DNA of 55,847 bases from Sediminibacterium sp. (GTDB taxonomy: Bacteria; Bacteroidota; Bacteroidia; Chitinophagales; Chitinophagaceae). Every line of letters begins with the position of its first letter. Position 1 is the stretch's first letter. This document shows positions 34,576 through 43,877 of the stretch, piece by piece. Location: NCBI GenBank assembly GCA_030726065.1, contig JANREK010000042.1:1-55847 (forward strand), written 5' to 3'. The notes beneath the pieces are model-generated. The model saw only the letters and a program-made list of their open reading frames with translations, did no database searches and had not been told where the DNA came from. The position numbers and the translations under genes are program-made.

Positions 34576-36621
34576 TTAGAATAAAGCTAAAATATCATCC
34601 AAATTTCCATTTGCTGGTAAACAGGTTTTATTTATACATATATGGTATTGGTTATCAACCGAATATTTACCAATGGTGCTTGCTAAACTAGGGTCTTCCT
34701 TGGTTGAAAAAATGAGCATTTTGTGGGGCTGAAACCCAGATAATACCTTTTTTAAGGAATTGTGAACTTTTGGTCCAATGGCGACTAATTCAATTGAATC
34801 GGCTGCCATCCAGCTAAAACATTGCCCCCAATAGCTAAAAGAGCTTGGATATTGTATGATTAATTTATGCATTTGGTGAATCATTTGCTCCGATTGGCTG
34901 ACCCAGCTCACCCTGTCAAAAACATGGCCTAGGTAATATAAACTCATACAAATCATAGCATTTCCACTTGGTTGTGCGCCATCATAGGTATCCTTTTGTC
35001 TTACAATCACATCTGATTGGTATTGTGCCGTGTAATAAAAGAACACCCCCTCCTCATCTATAAAATGGGTTTGCACATATCCCATCCACTTTTCTGCTTT
35101 ATGTAAATAATTGGTATCCCCTGTTATTTCCTGCAAGTGTATATAGGATTGTATTAAAGCACCATAATCATCTAAAAATGCAAATGATTTTTTTACACCG
35201 TTAGTATTGGTATGAAATAAATGTTCCTGATCCTTGTCTGAAAAATTATTTTCAACCCAAACAATCGCATCTATTGCAGCTTGCTTGTATTCCTCATCCC
35301 CAATGGCAGCATAGGCTTTACACAATGCAGTAATTAACAAACAATTCCAAGACAAAATTATTTTATAATCAAGTGCTGGTCTAATTCTTTTGGATCGGTG
35401 ATTAAATAATATATTTTTTGCATTAATAAATTCAGAAGTTATACTTTTTTCAAGCGCTTCTGTTGTCCATAAAATATTGGTATGTTCCCAATTTCCATTT
35501 TTGGTTACTTGATAATAATTACAAAATTCCGTGAACAAGGATGGATCAAGGAGTTGTTCAATTTCATCATAAGACCAGGTATAAAATTTTCCTTCCACCC
35601 CTTCACTGTCCGCATCCAATGCAGCATAATAAGCACCTTGCTGGTTGGATAACTCTCTTTTTAAAAATGAAACAGTTTGTTTTATGATGTATACATAAGT
35701 TTCTTTTTGTGTAATTTGATAAGCTTCCGCCATTAAGCCAATGAGCAATGCATTATCATACAACATTTTTTCAAAATGTGGCGCCTGCCACTGTGCATCT
35801 GTACTATATCTGGCAAAGCCGCCACCCAAATGGTCATACAGCCCGCCTTGTATCATTTTATCAATGGACCGTATCGCATGAACCATGCAACTTTCGTTGC
35901 CATTCATTTTGAAATTTCTAAATAACATTTGCAAACAAAATGTTTGCGGGAATTTTGGCGCTGACCCAAAGCCGCCCCACATCGTATCTGCATTTTGTAA
36001 TATTCTGTTCCCAATGATTTCTACTTCTTCCTTGGTGGGTAAACTATTTTCCTCATTTTCAGATACGCTTGCGCTCGCTAATGATGCGGGTTGGTGTATA
36101 ATATTCTTGTCTAATAAATGCTGCGTAAGTTGTTCTGCTTGGTTATTTATTTTTTCATAATTGTTAGTATACGCTTCACTTACCCCTTTTAAAACATCCA
36201 ACCAGGAAGCACGTTGTGGAATTGTCCTGGGTGGAAAATAAGTACCACCAAAAAAAGGCTTGCCGTTCGGTAGTAAAAAAATATTTAAAGGCCATCCGCC
36301 GGAACCAGTCATTGCTTGAAGCGCATCCATATAAATATGATCCACATCGGGCCGCTCTTCGCGATCCACTTTCACATTGATAAAGTGAGCATTCATATAT
36401 GCTGCAACGGTTTCATCTTCGAAACTTTCTCGCTCCATCACATGACACCAATGACAAGCGGAATAGCCAATACTTAATAAAATGGGTTTGTTATTTTTTT
36501 GCGCTTCGGCAAATAGCGTAGATGACCAGGCCACCCAATCCACTGGATTATGCGCATGCTGTAATAAATACGGACTCGTTTCTTCTATAAGACGATTGGT
36601 AAACTTAGGATTTGCATTCAT
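34576..36621 (-). CDS. Thioredoxin-domain protein of the YyaL/spermatogenesis-associated protein 20 family (DUF255)
   Basis: A 681-residue cytoplasmic protein. The N-terminal thioredoxin-like domain (family DUF255) starts [21 protein letters not shown] and contains a CxxC at Cys56-Cys59 ([19 protein letters not shown]). It is followed by [17 protein letters not shown] and [22 protein letters not shown]. The rest is an alpha/alpha six-hairpin-barrel-like region as in N-acylglucosamine epimerases ([34 protein letters not shown]). Function in bacteria is unknown. It is the last of three minus-strand genes after hemD (46-bp gap). Confidence 0.92.
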   Translation of the reverse strand: MNANPKFTNRLIEETSPYLLQHAHNPVDWVAWSSTLFAEAQKNNKPILLSIGYSACHWCHVMERESFEDETVAAYMNAHFINVKVDREERPDVDHIYMDALQAMTGSGGWPLNIFLLPNGKPFFGGTYFPPRTIPQRASWLDVLKGVSEAYTNNYEKINNQAEQLTQHLLDKNIIHQPASLASASVSENEENSLPTKEEVEIIGNRILQNADTMWGGFGSAPKFPQTFCLQMLFRNFKMNGNESCMVHAIRSIDKMIQGGLYDHLGGGFARYSTDAQWQAPHFEKMLYDNALLIGLMAEAYQITQKETYVYIIKQTVSFLKRELSNQQGAYYAALDADSEGVEGKFYTWSYDEIEQLLDPSLFTEFCNYYQVTKNGNWEHTNILWTTEALEKSITSEFINAKNILFNHRSKRIRPALDYKIILSWNCLLITALCKAYAAIGDEEYKQAAIDAIVWVENNFSDKDQEHLFHTNTNGVKKSFAFLDDYGALIQSYIHLQEITGDTNYLHKAEKWMGYVQTHFIDEEGVFFYYTAQYQSDVIVRQKDTYDGAQPSGNAMICMSLYYLGHVFDRVSWVSQSEQMIHQMHKLIIQYPSSFSYWGQCFSWMAADSIELVAIGPKVHNSLKKVLSGFQPHKMLIFSTKEDPSLASTIGKYSVDNQYHICINKTCLPANGNLDDILALF

Positions 36622-36667
36622 TTAAATGCAATTTAATTGAAGCAGAAAAATATTAAGTAAATCCGCC

Positions 36668-37459
36668 TTACTTCTTTTTACTACTTAAGGAAAGATATTG
36701 ATCCAACCCAGACATCATACTGGTCGTTTGTGGACTTGGTACTCTTATATGTAATGTTAAACCTGCCTCTTCAACGGCTTTACATGTATTGGAACCAAAT
36801 GCGCCAATGATGGTGCCATTTTGTTTAAAATCAGGTTTGTTATCAAATAAACTTTTTAAACCACTCGGCGTGAACAAACAAATAATATCAAATTCAGTGG
36901 TTTTCAAAAGTGCTGAAATATCACTAGTCACGGAGCGATACATATATCCTAATTCAAATTTTGTTGCATGCTCCTTTAACCAATTGACAATTTCATTGTC
37001 CTGTTGGTTTTCGCTACATACATACAAAAACTTTTCGTTTAATTTATGTTTATTCAAAACATCAAACATTTTTTTATTAGAGCCATCTGTACCAAAAAAT
37101 ACTTTTCTTTTTCGATAAATAATAAACTTTTGCAAATACAAGGCAACTGATTCGGTAATGCAGAAATATTTTGTATCCTGACTAATGCTCACCTTTAGTT
37201 CATCGCAGGTTCTAAAAAAATGGTCAATGGCATTTTTACTCGTAAAAATAATAGCTGTATATTCTGCAATATCAATCTTTGTTTTTCTAAAATCCTTCCC
37301 GGAAATGGGTACCAATTGAATTAATGGCTGAAAATGCAATACGACGGCGTGCTTTCGCTCTAACTCGAAATAGGGCGATTTTTCACTTTCCGGCCTTGCT
37401 TGGGAAACTAGAATTTTTTTAATGGTCTTTGTTGTAGTCGATTTTTTTGCTCCACTCAT
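36668..37459 (-). CDS. hemD: Uroporphyrinogen-III synthase
   Basis: It is predicted to cyclise hydroxymethylbilane to uroporphyrinogen III for heme and cobalamin synthesis. The 263-residue protein has two similar alpha/beta lobes: ILVSQARPESEKSPYFEL at the N-terminus, IIFTSKNAIDHFFRTCDEL in the first and DIICLFTPSGLKSLFDNKPDF and GAFGSNTCKAVEEAGL in the second. It is divergent in sequence, as is usual for this family. It follows the DUF4271 gene by 29 bp, a common arrangement in Bacteroidota, and precedes the YyaL-type gene. Confidence 0.88.
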   Translation of the reverse strand: MSGAKKSTTTKTIKKILVSQARPESEKSPYFELERKHAVVLHFQPLIQLVPISGKDFRKTKIDIAEYTAIIFTSKNAIDHFFRTCDELKVSISQDTKYFCITESVALYLQKFIIYRKRKVFFGTDGSNKKMFDVLNKHKLNEKFLYVCSENQQDNEIVNWLKEHATKFELGYMYRSVTSDISALLKTTEFDIICLFTPSGLKSLFDNKPDFKQNGTIIGAFGSNTCKAVEEAGLTLHIRVPSPQTTSMMSGLDQYLSLSSKKK

Positions 37460-37488
37460 TTCACTTCCATTTTTATTTTCGTATCATA

Positions 37489-38508
37489 TTAATAAATGCC
37501 GCCAAAATATTGTACTATGAATTTATACAATATGGTCAGTGGCAATATCTCGAAGGCACAAAGGTATAGAAAAAAATGAAAAGACGAGATATGTAATTTA
37601 TTCCTAACTGATGTTAGGGAGAACAAATACCTGTATAAAATTAAAAGCCCCGTAATTAAAGCTGCCCCGCCTATCGCATAAGGATGAAAGATTGGTTTTG
37701 AAAAAGCCAATACCAATATAAAAGGCACTAATAAAACACCCAATACTTTATTAATCATAAAAACTACGAAAATATAGGTATTGACGAGTTCCTTTGCGTT
37801 AAAAATATATCCGGCAATTTGTAAGGAAATATATTTCCCAATATATAAAAATGTAAAAAATAAACTAATATAAAAAAAGCCTTCCCAAAAGGAAAGCGCC
37901 AATAAATGCCGATTAAAAATCAACAAGGTAGATATCAAAGAAAAACTTAAAATAAAACAAATATTAATAATCAGCGAGCCCAAACTATTTTGTAAAAGCT
38001 GCTCCCGATATTGAATCATTCTTAAGGAGGATTGGCTAAACTGTTTAAAAAGTTTAGAAAAATATTGGGGGAAAACATTATTTACAAACCCGAATAAAAA
38101 AATCAGAATTAGGATTGTATAAAAAAGTAAATCTTTGTCTGGCAATGCAAATCTTTGTTCAATTTTATACACCACTTGCGATTCTCTTGCGATAATGGTA
38201 CTTGGAAAATATAATTTATACGCATTTCTTTTTTGTAGAAAATAATTTTTATACGCCTTTAGGGTATTGAAATTACTGTCCATTTTATTTCCAATGAGTG
38301 ATTGCACCAGCCAAGCATCTGCGATTTGAAAGGAAGTAGGAATCACCGGCACATACTTAATCAACAAGGTATCCTTGACCAAAAGTGAATCCGCCTTCAA
38401 TGCACTTGTATCCTTACCCAAATCCGTTAGTGGCACTTGATTTTGAAAGGAGGACAAGAGGATAAAGCACCCTACAACAATAAAAATATATTTTTTGCCG
38501 AACTGCAT
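37489..38508 (-). CDS. DUF4271 family membrane protein
   Basis: A 339-residue integral membrane protein. It has an N-terminal signal-like helix (IFIVVGCFILLSSFQ), a roughly 100-residue extracytoplasmic segment, and about seven membrane helices (for example LLFYTILILIFLFGFVNNVF and LSFWEGFFYISLFFTFLYIG). It matches DUF4271, a Bacteroidota family of unknown function often adjacent to hemD. I place the start at the ATG at 38508 rather than the TTG at 38517. The TAnnTTTG element overlaps that TTG. Confidence 0.85.
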   Translation of the reverse strand: MQFGKKYIFIVVGCFILLSSFQNQVPLTDLGKDTSALKADSLLVKDTLLIKYVPVIPTSFQIADAWLVQSLIGNKMDSNFNTLKAYKNYFLQKRNAYKLYFPSTIIARESQVVYKIEQRFALPDKDLLFYTILILIFLFGFVNNVFPQYFSKLFKQFSQSSLRMIQYREQLLQNSLGSLIINICFILSFSLISTLLIFNRHLLALSFWEGFFYISLFFTFLYIGKYISLQIAGYIFNAKELVNTYIFVVFMINKVLGVLLVPFILVLAFSKPIFHPYAIGGAALITGLLILYRYLFSLTSVRNKLHISSFHFFLYLCAFEILPLTILYKFIVQYFGGIY

Positions 38509-38514
38509 ACATTG

Positions 38515-38522
38515 CAAAAATA
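38515..38522 (-). promoter_or_regulatory. -7 element (TATTTTTG) for the DUF4271-hemD run
   Basis: On the minus strand TATTTTTG ends 6 nt before the ATG at 38508, giving a near-leaderless transcript. It overlaps the alternative TTG start at 38517, which argues against that start. Confidence 0.45.
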
Positions 38523-38585
38523 AGTATACTGATGCAGAATTAGTAACTTATAACTAGCTTTGTCCTGATACATTTAAACTATTAC

Positions 38586-39716
38586 ATGGCAGGCATCTAT
38601 ATTCATATACCCTTTTGTAAAAAAGCTTGCCATTATTGCAATTTTCATTTTTCTACCCAGCTCAAATACATTGATGATTTTACAAAGGCGATCATCCAAG
38701 AAATTGAAATTCAAAAAAACTATCTTTCCCAGCCTATTGAAACACTTTATTTTGGTGGTGGAACACCCTCTTTATTGCCGATGGACGATTTCCATAAAAT
38801 TTTAGATAAATTAAGGTCCGTCTTTTCCCTTGATTCCAATATTGAATTTACCATCGAAGCCAATCCTGATGATGTTCAACCCAAACAGGTTAACGCCTGG
38901 AAAAAAGCGGGGGTAAACAGACTAAGCATTGGTATCCAAAGCTTTCAGCCAGCAGCACTTCAATGGATGAACCGCGCTCACACAACTGAACAAGCACATG
39001 AAGCCATTAGAGCGGCGCAAGGCGAAGGAATTGAAAATATAAGTATTGACTTAATTTATGGAACACCGCATTTGACAAATGATGATCTCAAGGCTGATTT
39101 AGCAATGATCGACCAATACCAAATTCAACACCTTTCTTGTTATGCACTCACGGTTGAAGAAAAAACGGCTCTGCATACCATGATTCAAAATAAAAAGATA
39201 GATCGGGTTCATCCTGAACACCAAGCAGCTCATTTTGAAATCATCACTCATGACACCGAAAAAATGGGGATGGAGCATTATGAGATCTCTAATTTTAGCA
39301 AACCCGGTTTTAGAAGTAAGCACAATAGTAATTATTGGAAGGGCATTCCTTACTTAGGCCTTGGACCATCGGCCCATTCTTATAATAAAAACACCAGACA
39401 ATGGAATGTTGCTAATAATCAACTTTATTGTAGCACACTTGAAAAAAACGAATTGCCGTTTGAAATAGAACAATTACCAGTGGCAACAAAATACAATGAG
39501 TATATCATGATTTCCTTGAGATGTATGGAGGGATTTTCGCTTGAATATATCACCCAAAATTTTGGTCCCGAGTTTCATGCACATACCCTTAAAATAACGC
39601 AAGAATTTCTTGTAAAAAAATGGCTAAATGAAACTAGCCAAGGATATACGCTTACAAAAGCGGCTAAATTTTTTGCTGATGGTATTGCCAGTGATTTTTT
39701 TTGGATAGATAAATAA
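38586..39716 (+). CDS. hemW: Radical SAM heme chaperone HemW (coproporphyrinogen oxidase-like)
   Basis: A radical-SAM protein that binds heme and is thought to deliver it, formerly mis-named oxygen-independent coproporphyrinogen III oxidase. The cluster motif is at Cys11, Cys15 and Cys18 (FCKKACHYCNF), followed by the family motifs YFGGGTPSLLP, IEANPDD, RLSIGIQSFQ and IDLIYGTPHL and the C-terminal HemW domain. The spacing CxxxCxxC is followed directly by Asn-Phe, which is typical of HemW. It is divergent from the DUF4271-hemD run, so tetrapyrrole genes flank each other here. Confidence 0.92.
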   Translation: MAGIYIHIPFCKKACHYCNFHFSTQLKYIDDFTKAIIQEIEIQKNYLSQPIETLYFGGGTPSLLPMDDFHKILDKLRSVFSLDSNIEFTIEANPDDVQPKQVNAWKKAGVNRLSIGIQSFQPAALQWMNRAHTTEQAHEAIRAAQGEGIENISIDLIYGTPHLTNDDLKADLAMIDQYQIQHLSCYALTVEEKTALHTMIQNKKIDRVHPEHQAAHFEIITHDTEKMGMEHYEISNFSKPGFRSKHNSNYWKGIPYLGLGPSAHSYNKNTRQWNVANNQLYCSTLEKNELPFEIEQLPVATKYNEYIMISLRCMEGFSLEYITQNFGPEFHAHTLKITQEFLVKKWLNETSQGYTLTKAAKFFADGIASDFFWIDK

Positions 39717-39745
39717 TCTATTCGTTACTTATTGCAGGGCCCAAT

Positions 39746-40759
39746 TTAAAATAATATCTTTTCGATTTCCTTAAATGCAATTGTTGGATTTTGTCCCTCC
39801 CATAAAATTTTATATACCGCATCAACGATGGGTAACTCAATACCTAAATTTTTATTGATTACTGTTATACACTTGCTCGCATTATATCCTTCCGCCACCA
39901 TATTCAATTCCAACTCGGCCGATTTAACTGAATACCCCTTGCCAATCATATTTCCAAATGTCCTATTTCGGCTATGCAATGAATAGCAAGTAACTAATAA
40001 ATCTCCTAAATAAACGGAGGCTGCATAATTCACTGGCGTTCCTTTCGATTTTTCTTTTTGCCTTATTGCACTTAACAATACTTTCATTTCATTTGCGCAA
40101 TTGGCGATGTATACACTCAAAAAATTATCGCCGTATTCCAAGCCATGTGCAATCCCTGCACCTAATGCATAAATATTTTTTAGGACGCCCGCATACTGAA
40201 CTCCCACCAAATCATTATTCACAATCGTATTGATATAATCAGATTTAAAATAAGAAGCGATTTCCTTAGTCATTAATTCATCTACGCCTGAAAATGTTAA
40301 GTAGGACAACTGCTCTGCTGCTAATTCTTCGGCATGGCTGGGTCCCAATAATGTAAAATATTGGCTTACTGGGAAATCAAACTTTTGCGCCAAAAAATCG
40401 TGTAATAAAATATTGTAATTAGGCATTACTCCTTTGATAGCTGAGACCACTTTTTTATCTTTCAACAAATCCGAAGGCACTGCATGCAAAACGGATTCAA
40501 TATGAATAGAGGGGACTGCCATAATAATAACTGAGGATTGCTTGACCACTTCAGCGATATCATCTGAGAAATTGATCTTAGTGGTATCAAAAAATGCATT
40601 TCTAAGGTAATGGGGATTGTGGTGGCGCTTTTTAAAGTAGGCGATATTATCCGATTGCCTAACCCACCAATTGATTTCATGCCCATTATCTGTGATAATT
40701 TTTGCAATAGCGGTTGCCCAACTTCCACTTCCAATTATACCAATTTGCATGTTGCTCAT
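39746..40759 (-). CDS. gpsA: Glycerol-3-phosphate dehydrogenase [NAD(P)+]
   Basis: It reduces dihydroxyacetone phosphate to sn-glycerol-3-phosphate for phospholipid synthesis. The Rossmann motif GIIGSGSWATAIAKI is at the N-terminus, followed by VKQSSVIIMAVPSIH, the catalytic lysine region VSAIKGVMP and GVQYAGVLKNIYALGAGI, and MNVAEGY-like LNMVAEGYNASKCI. The frame is open to 40798 but I take the ATG at 40759 (MSNMQIGIIG) or 40750 (MQIGIIG); the TATGTTTG element at 40765-40772 excludes the longer form. It is tail-to-tail with hemW. Confidence 0.95.
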   Translation of the reverse strand: MSNMQIGIIGSGSWATAIAKIITDNGHEINWWVRQSDNIAYFKKRHHNPHYLRNAFFDTTKINFSDDIAEVVKQSSVIIMAVPSIHIESVLHAVPSDLLKDKKVVSAIKGVMPNYNILLHDFLAQKFDFPVSQYFTLLGPSHAEELAAEQLSYLTFSGVDELMTKEIASYFKSDYINTIVNNDLVGVQYAGVLKNIYALGAGIAHGLEYGDNFLSVYIANCANEMKVLLSAIRQKEKSKGTPVNYAASVYLGDLLVTCYSLHSRNRTFGNMIGKGYSVKSAELELNMVAEGYNASKCITVINKNLGIELPIVDAVYKILWEGQNPTIAFKEIEKILF

Positions 40760-40764
40760 TTTTG

Positions 40765-40772
40765 CAAACATA
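40765..40772 (-). promoter_or_regulatory. -7 element (TATGTTTG) for gpsA
   Basis: On the minus strand TATGTTTG ends 5 nt before the ATG at 40759, or 14 nt before the ATG at 40750. It lies just downstream of the terminator of the efflux genes. Confidence 0.45.
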
Positions 40773-40783
40773 CGAAACTCAAT

Positions 40784-40814
40784 AAAAAAGGGGCGCATTT
40801 TTTAAATGCGCCCC
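40784..40814 (-). terminator. Intrinsic terminator of the efflux pair
   Basis: A perfect 11-bp stem GGGGCGCATTT/AAATGCGCCCC (40790-40800 with 40804-40814) has a three-base loop and, on the minus strand, is followed by six T. It lies 29 bp after the adaptor-protein stop and separates it from gpsA. Confidence 0.85.
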
Positions 40815-40843
40815 CTATCCAGCTAGTTTTCAACTAAATAAGA

Positions 40844-42196
40844 TTACTTCTTCTCTTCAAATAATTTTTCTTTGGTTACTACATTCACCAAACTACCTTC
40901 CTTTAATGTTTTACTTACTGTACTATATGGTCCAGTAATGATCTTATCTCCTACTTTTACCCCTGACACTTCAATGAAATTTAAATCCTGAATGTCCGTT
41001 TTAACTTTCACCATTTTCACTTTATTGTCCTTTTGTAATACAAATACAACCTCACTCACGTCTTCATCAATCGTAGTGGGTGCTTTTTCGGTACTTGCGT
41101 TTGCAGATGATTTAGTTACTTCCGTACTTTTCCCTTCCCCTTTCGCATCTCTTGTAGTTACGGCATTTAAAGGCACTGTTACTACATTTCTTTTTGACTT
41201 GGTTTGTATGTCAGCACTTGCTGTCATGCCTGGACGGAAAGGAAAAATATTATTATCCTTAGCTAAATCAGCATACTCTTCTGGGATTAATCTAATATGC
41301 ACTTTGTAGTTAGCAACTTCTGCCGAACTAGATGCCCCTGAAATCGAAGTCACTGGATTTGCAATTTTGTAAACAATTCCTTTGAATTTTCTATTATTGT
41401 AAGCATCTACTTCCACCAATGCCGTATCGCCCAATTTAACCTTGGTAATATCATTCTCCCCTACATCCACTCTAACTTCGATACTTTTCATATCTGCAAC
41501 ACGCATCATTTCAGTACCCGTCATTTGCGCCGTTCCAACGACTCTTTCCCCTTTTTTTACATTCATCAAACTAACAATACCATCCATCGGACAAGTAATG
41601 ATTGTACGCGCTAAATCCTTTTCAGCCCTAGCCAATTGCGCTCTCACGCCTTGTATTTGCGCTTCGCCACTTTTGATGGATTCCTTTGCTGAATTATAAC
41701 TTGATTCTGCTGATCTAAAGGCTTGCTCCGTTTGCTCATATTCGGCTCTTGAAACAATTTTATCGCCATATAATTTTTTAAACCGCTCATTCGTTGCTTT
41801 TGTATTTTCGTACACAGTTTTCAATCCGCTTAAGCCTGCTTTTACATTCTCGTATTGTGCTTTTACTTGATTTACACTCGCAGTCACCTGATCACGTTGA
41901 GAAGAATAAATATCAGCGTATATTTTTGCTAGTACCTGCCCTTTGGTAACGCGATCGCCTTCCTCTACAAAAAGGTTAACAATTTCGCCAGAAATATCTG
42001 GGCTAACTTTCACTTCAATTTCAGGATACACCTTACCACTTGCATTTACAGACTCAGTAATCGTTCTGAGTTGAACCGCTTCGGCTGTTACAGCAACTCC
42101 TTCTTCCTTGCCAATCACACCACCTTTTTTTAAACCGACAAGTAAGCCAATCACAATAACAAAACCTGCGCCTATCCAAATAATTTTCTTGTTCAT
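40844..42196 (-). CDS. Efflux periplasmic adaptor (HlyD/MacA-like membrane fusion protein)
   Basis: Periplasmic link between an inner-membrane pump and a TolC-type channel. The 450-residue protein has an N-terminal anchor helix (IIWIGAGFVIVIGLLVGL), a split lipoyl half-motif (VKVSPDISGEIVNLFVEEGD and TIITCPMDGIVSLMNVKKGE), a long coiled-coil hairpin between them (about residues 95-195), a beta-barrel and a membrane-proximal domain with VGDKIITGPYSTV. A Ser/Thr/Ala/Lys-rich insertion (about 350-380) is unusual. The pump partner, probably MacB-like, is not in the window. It follows the TolC gene by 43 bp. Confidence 0.92.
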   Translation of the reverse strand: MNKKIIWIGAGFVIVIGLLVGLKKGGVIGKEEGVAVTAEAVQLRTITESVNASGKVYPEIEVKVSPDISGEIVNLFVEEGDRVTKGQVLAKIYADIYSSQRDQVTASVNQVKAQYENVKAGLSGLKTVYENTKATNERFKKLYGDKIVSRAEYEQTEQAFRSAESSYNSAKESIKSGEAQIQGVRAQLARAEKDLARTIITCPMDGIVSLMNVKKGERVVGTAQMTGTEMMRVADMKSIEVRVDVGENDITKVKLGDTALVEVDAYNNRKFKGIVYKIANPVTSISGASSSAEVANYKVHIRLIPEEYADLAKDNNIFPFRPGMTASADIQTKSKRNVVTVPLNAVTTRDAKGEGKSTEVTKSSANASTEKAPTTIDEDVSEVVFVLQKDNKVKMVKVKTDIQDLNFIEVSGVKVGDKIITGPYSTVSKTLKEGSLVNVVTKEKLFEEKK

Positions 42197-42239
42197 TTTT
42201 ATATATTTTACTTCTGTAATTTTTTAATTTATATGTTTT

Positions 42240-43700
42240 TTATAACTCCAACGAAACGCCTTTGTAAAATTCTAATAATTTAATTCTAAACACATACTCA
42301 TATTGTGCAGATTTAAAATTAACCTTAGCCCTTAAAAAGTTATTTTGATTGTTCAATAATTCAATCGTGCCTAATAAGCCAAGTTCATATCTCTTGGTTG
42401 CAAATTGATACGCCTTTTCAGCAGTAGTAACTGCTTTTTGATTGGCATTTAACTTATTTAAAGCTACAATGGCATTGGTGTATGCAGCATAAATATCCTG
42501 CTTTAATTTGCGTTGGATGTTTTCCTGCTGCAATTCAGTTGACCTATAATTTAACTTAGCTTGTTGGTAGGATATTTTGGATTGACCACCATTAAAGATG
42601 GGTATGGATAATTGAAAACTTAAACTTTGGCCAAAATTGTCATTTATTTTGTTACCCCATCCATTCCATATATTGCCCCAGTTTCTGTTTGCGGAAGTAG
42701 CGGTATAAGTAGGGCTTTGAACAAAGTATTTGCTATTGTTCACTGTAACGAATGGACTTGCTGGTGTAATTGCACTCACGCCAGTCATTTCAAAACCAGA
42801 AGTGTATTTAAATTGATTAGAGAAGTTAGAAGATAAGCCATACCCAAAACTTAAGGTTGGATAAAAATTAGCTTTTGCTGCAGCTACTGATTTTTCAGCT
42901 GCTTTTACGCGCAAGCCAGCCGCTTTTACATTTGGTAAATTTTGTTCTGCAATGTTAAAAACATAATCCGGTTGTAAATCAGTAAACGGTTGGATTTTTA
43001 TTTTTTCGACAGGTTGTACTAGAACATCAAATTCGGCACTCGCATCTAAATTCAATAATGCTTTTAAACTTAATTTAGTTTGTATTACATTAGAAATAGC
43101 TCCAATATAATTACTACTATCATTGGCTAATTGCGTTTCCAACTCCAATAAATTAATTTCAGGAAGTACGCCCACTTCTACCCTCTTTTTAGTCGCATTC
43201 AATTGTTCAAGCGTTTGCTGAATTTGTATTTTAGTAATTTCAGATTGCTCAATGGCTGATAAAACCTGTAAATAAAAAGTAGCTACACTCATTGAAATAT
43301 CATTCGAAATAGTTTGCTTGTCTGTTTCGCTCGCCAACCAACTAAAATTAGAAGATTCTGCATTATTTCGAAGCTTACCCGCATTATAAACTTGAATACC
43401 TCCATTTAAACCAAAATTATTGAATAAAAACTGCGTGTTAGAAAAGCCATTGGTCGTAGGGTCAATAGATCGCCCTAATCTTAATCCAGCACCTGTAGAT
43501 CCATTGATGGTTGGTAATCGATTCGAATTCGCTAATTGCGCTTGTAATTTTGCCAATCTTGCTTGCACGTCGGCTTGCTGAATGGATATATTATGCTGAA
43601 TGGCATATTGAACGCATGTTTTTAAATCCCAAGCTGTGCCGTTTTGTGCTTGTAAATGGATGCCAATTCCTAGGATTAAAATAGAAAAAATGTATTTCAT
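42240..43700 (-). CDS. TolC family outer-membrane efflux channel
   Basis: Outer-membrane exit duct for the adjacent adaptor. The 486-residue protein has a signal peptide (IFSILILGIGIHLQAQ) and two structurally repeated long-helix regions, recognisable as LKTCVQYAIQHNISIQQADV in the first and LKAAEKSVAAAKANFYPTLS-like and AAYTNAIVALNKLNANQKAV in the second, with the typical QNNFLRAKVNFKSAQYEYVF near the C-terminus. It is the first gene of a two-gene run with the adaptor. A TAnnTTTG element lies 35 nt upstream. Confidence 0.93.
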   Translation of the reverse strand: MKYIFSILILGIGIHLQAQNGTAWDLKTCVQYAIQHNISIQQADVQARLAKLQAQLANSNRLPTINGSTGAGLRLGRSIDPTTNGFSNTQFLFNNFGLNGGIQVYNAGKLRNNAESSNFSWLASETDKQTISNDISMSVATFYLQVLSAIEQSEITKIQIQQTLEQLNATKKRVEVGVLPEINLLELETQLANDSSNYIGAISNVIQTKLSLKALLNLDASAEFDVLVQPVEKIKIQPFTDLQPDYVFNIAEQNLPNVKAAGLRVKAAEKSVAAAKANFYPTLSFGYGLSSNFSNQFKYTSGFEMTGVSAITPASPFVTVNNSKYFVQSPTYTATSANRNWGNIWNGWGNKINDNFGQSLSFQLSIPIFNGGQSKISYQQAKLNYRSTELQQENIQRKLKQDIYAAYTNAIVALNKLNANQKAVTTAEKAYQFATKRYELGLLGTIELLNNQNNFLRAKVNFKSAQYEYVFRIKLLEFYKGVSLEL

Positions 43701-43735
43701 CGACTTAATTATATTTTGAACTTCTTTTGAGAGTA

Positions 43736-43743
43736 CAAAAGTA
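43736..43743 (-). promoter_or_regulatory. -7 element (TACTTTTG) for the TolC/adaptor pair
   Basis: On the minus strand TACTTTTG matches TAnnTTTG and ends 35 nt before the TolC start. No clear -33 TTG was seen. Confidence 0.4.
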
Positions 43744-43877
43744 AACTAATGCTGCGTAGTTTCCATATTTTTAGACAGGCGGATAAGCCGTCTGCTGAAC
43801 AGCAATAATGAACGATGAAAGGCTAATAAAATCGGTCCTTAGGGTAAAAATTGAATAAAAATTATAAAAAAATACTT

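Noticed and set aside
43768..43788. Hairpin near the tolC upstream region (AGACAGGC...GCCGTCT)
   Set aside because: The stem is short with a bulge, has no T-run, and is not placed after any gene end where a terminator is needed except far downstream of the permease.
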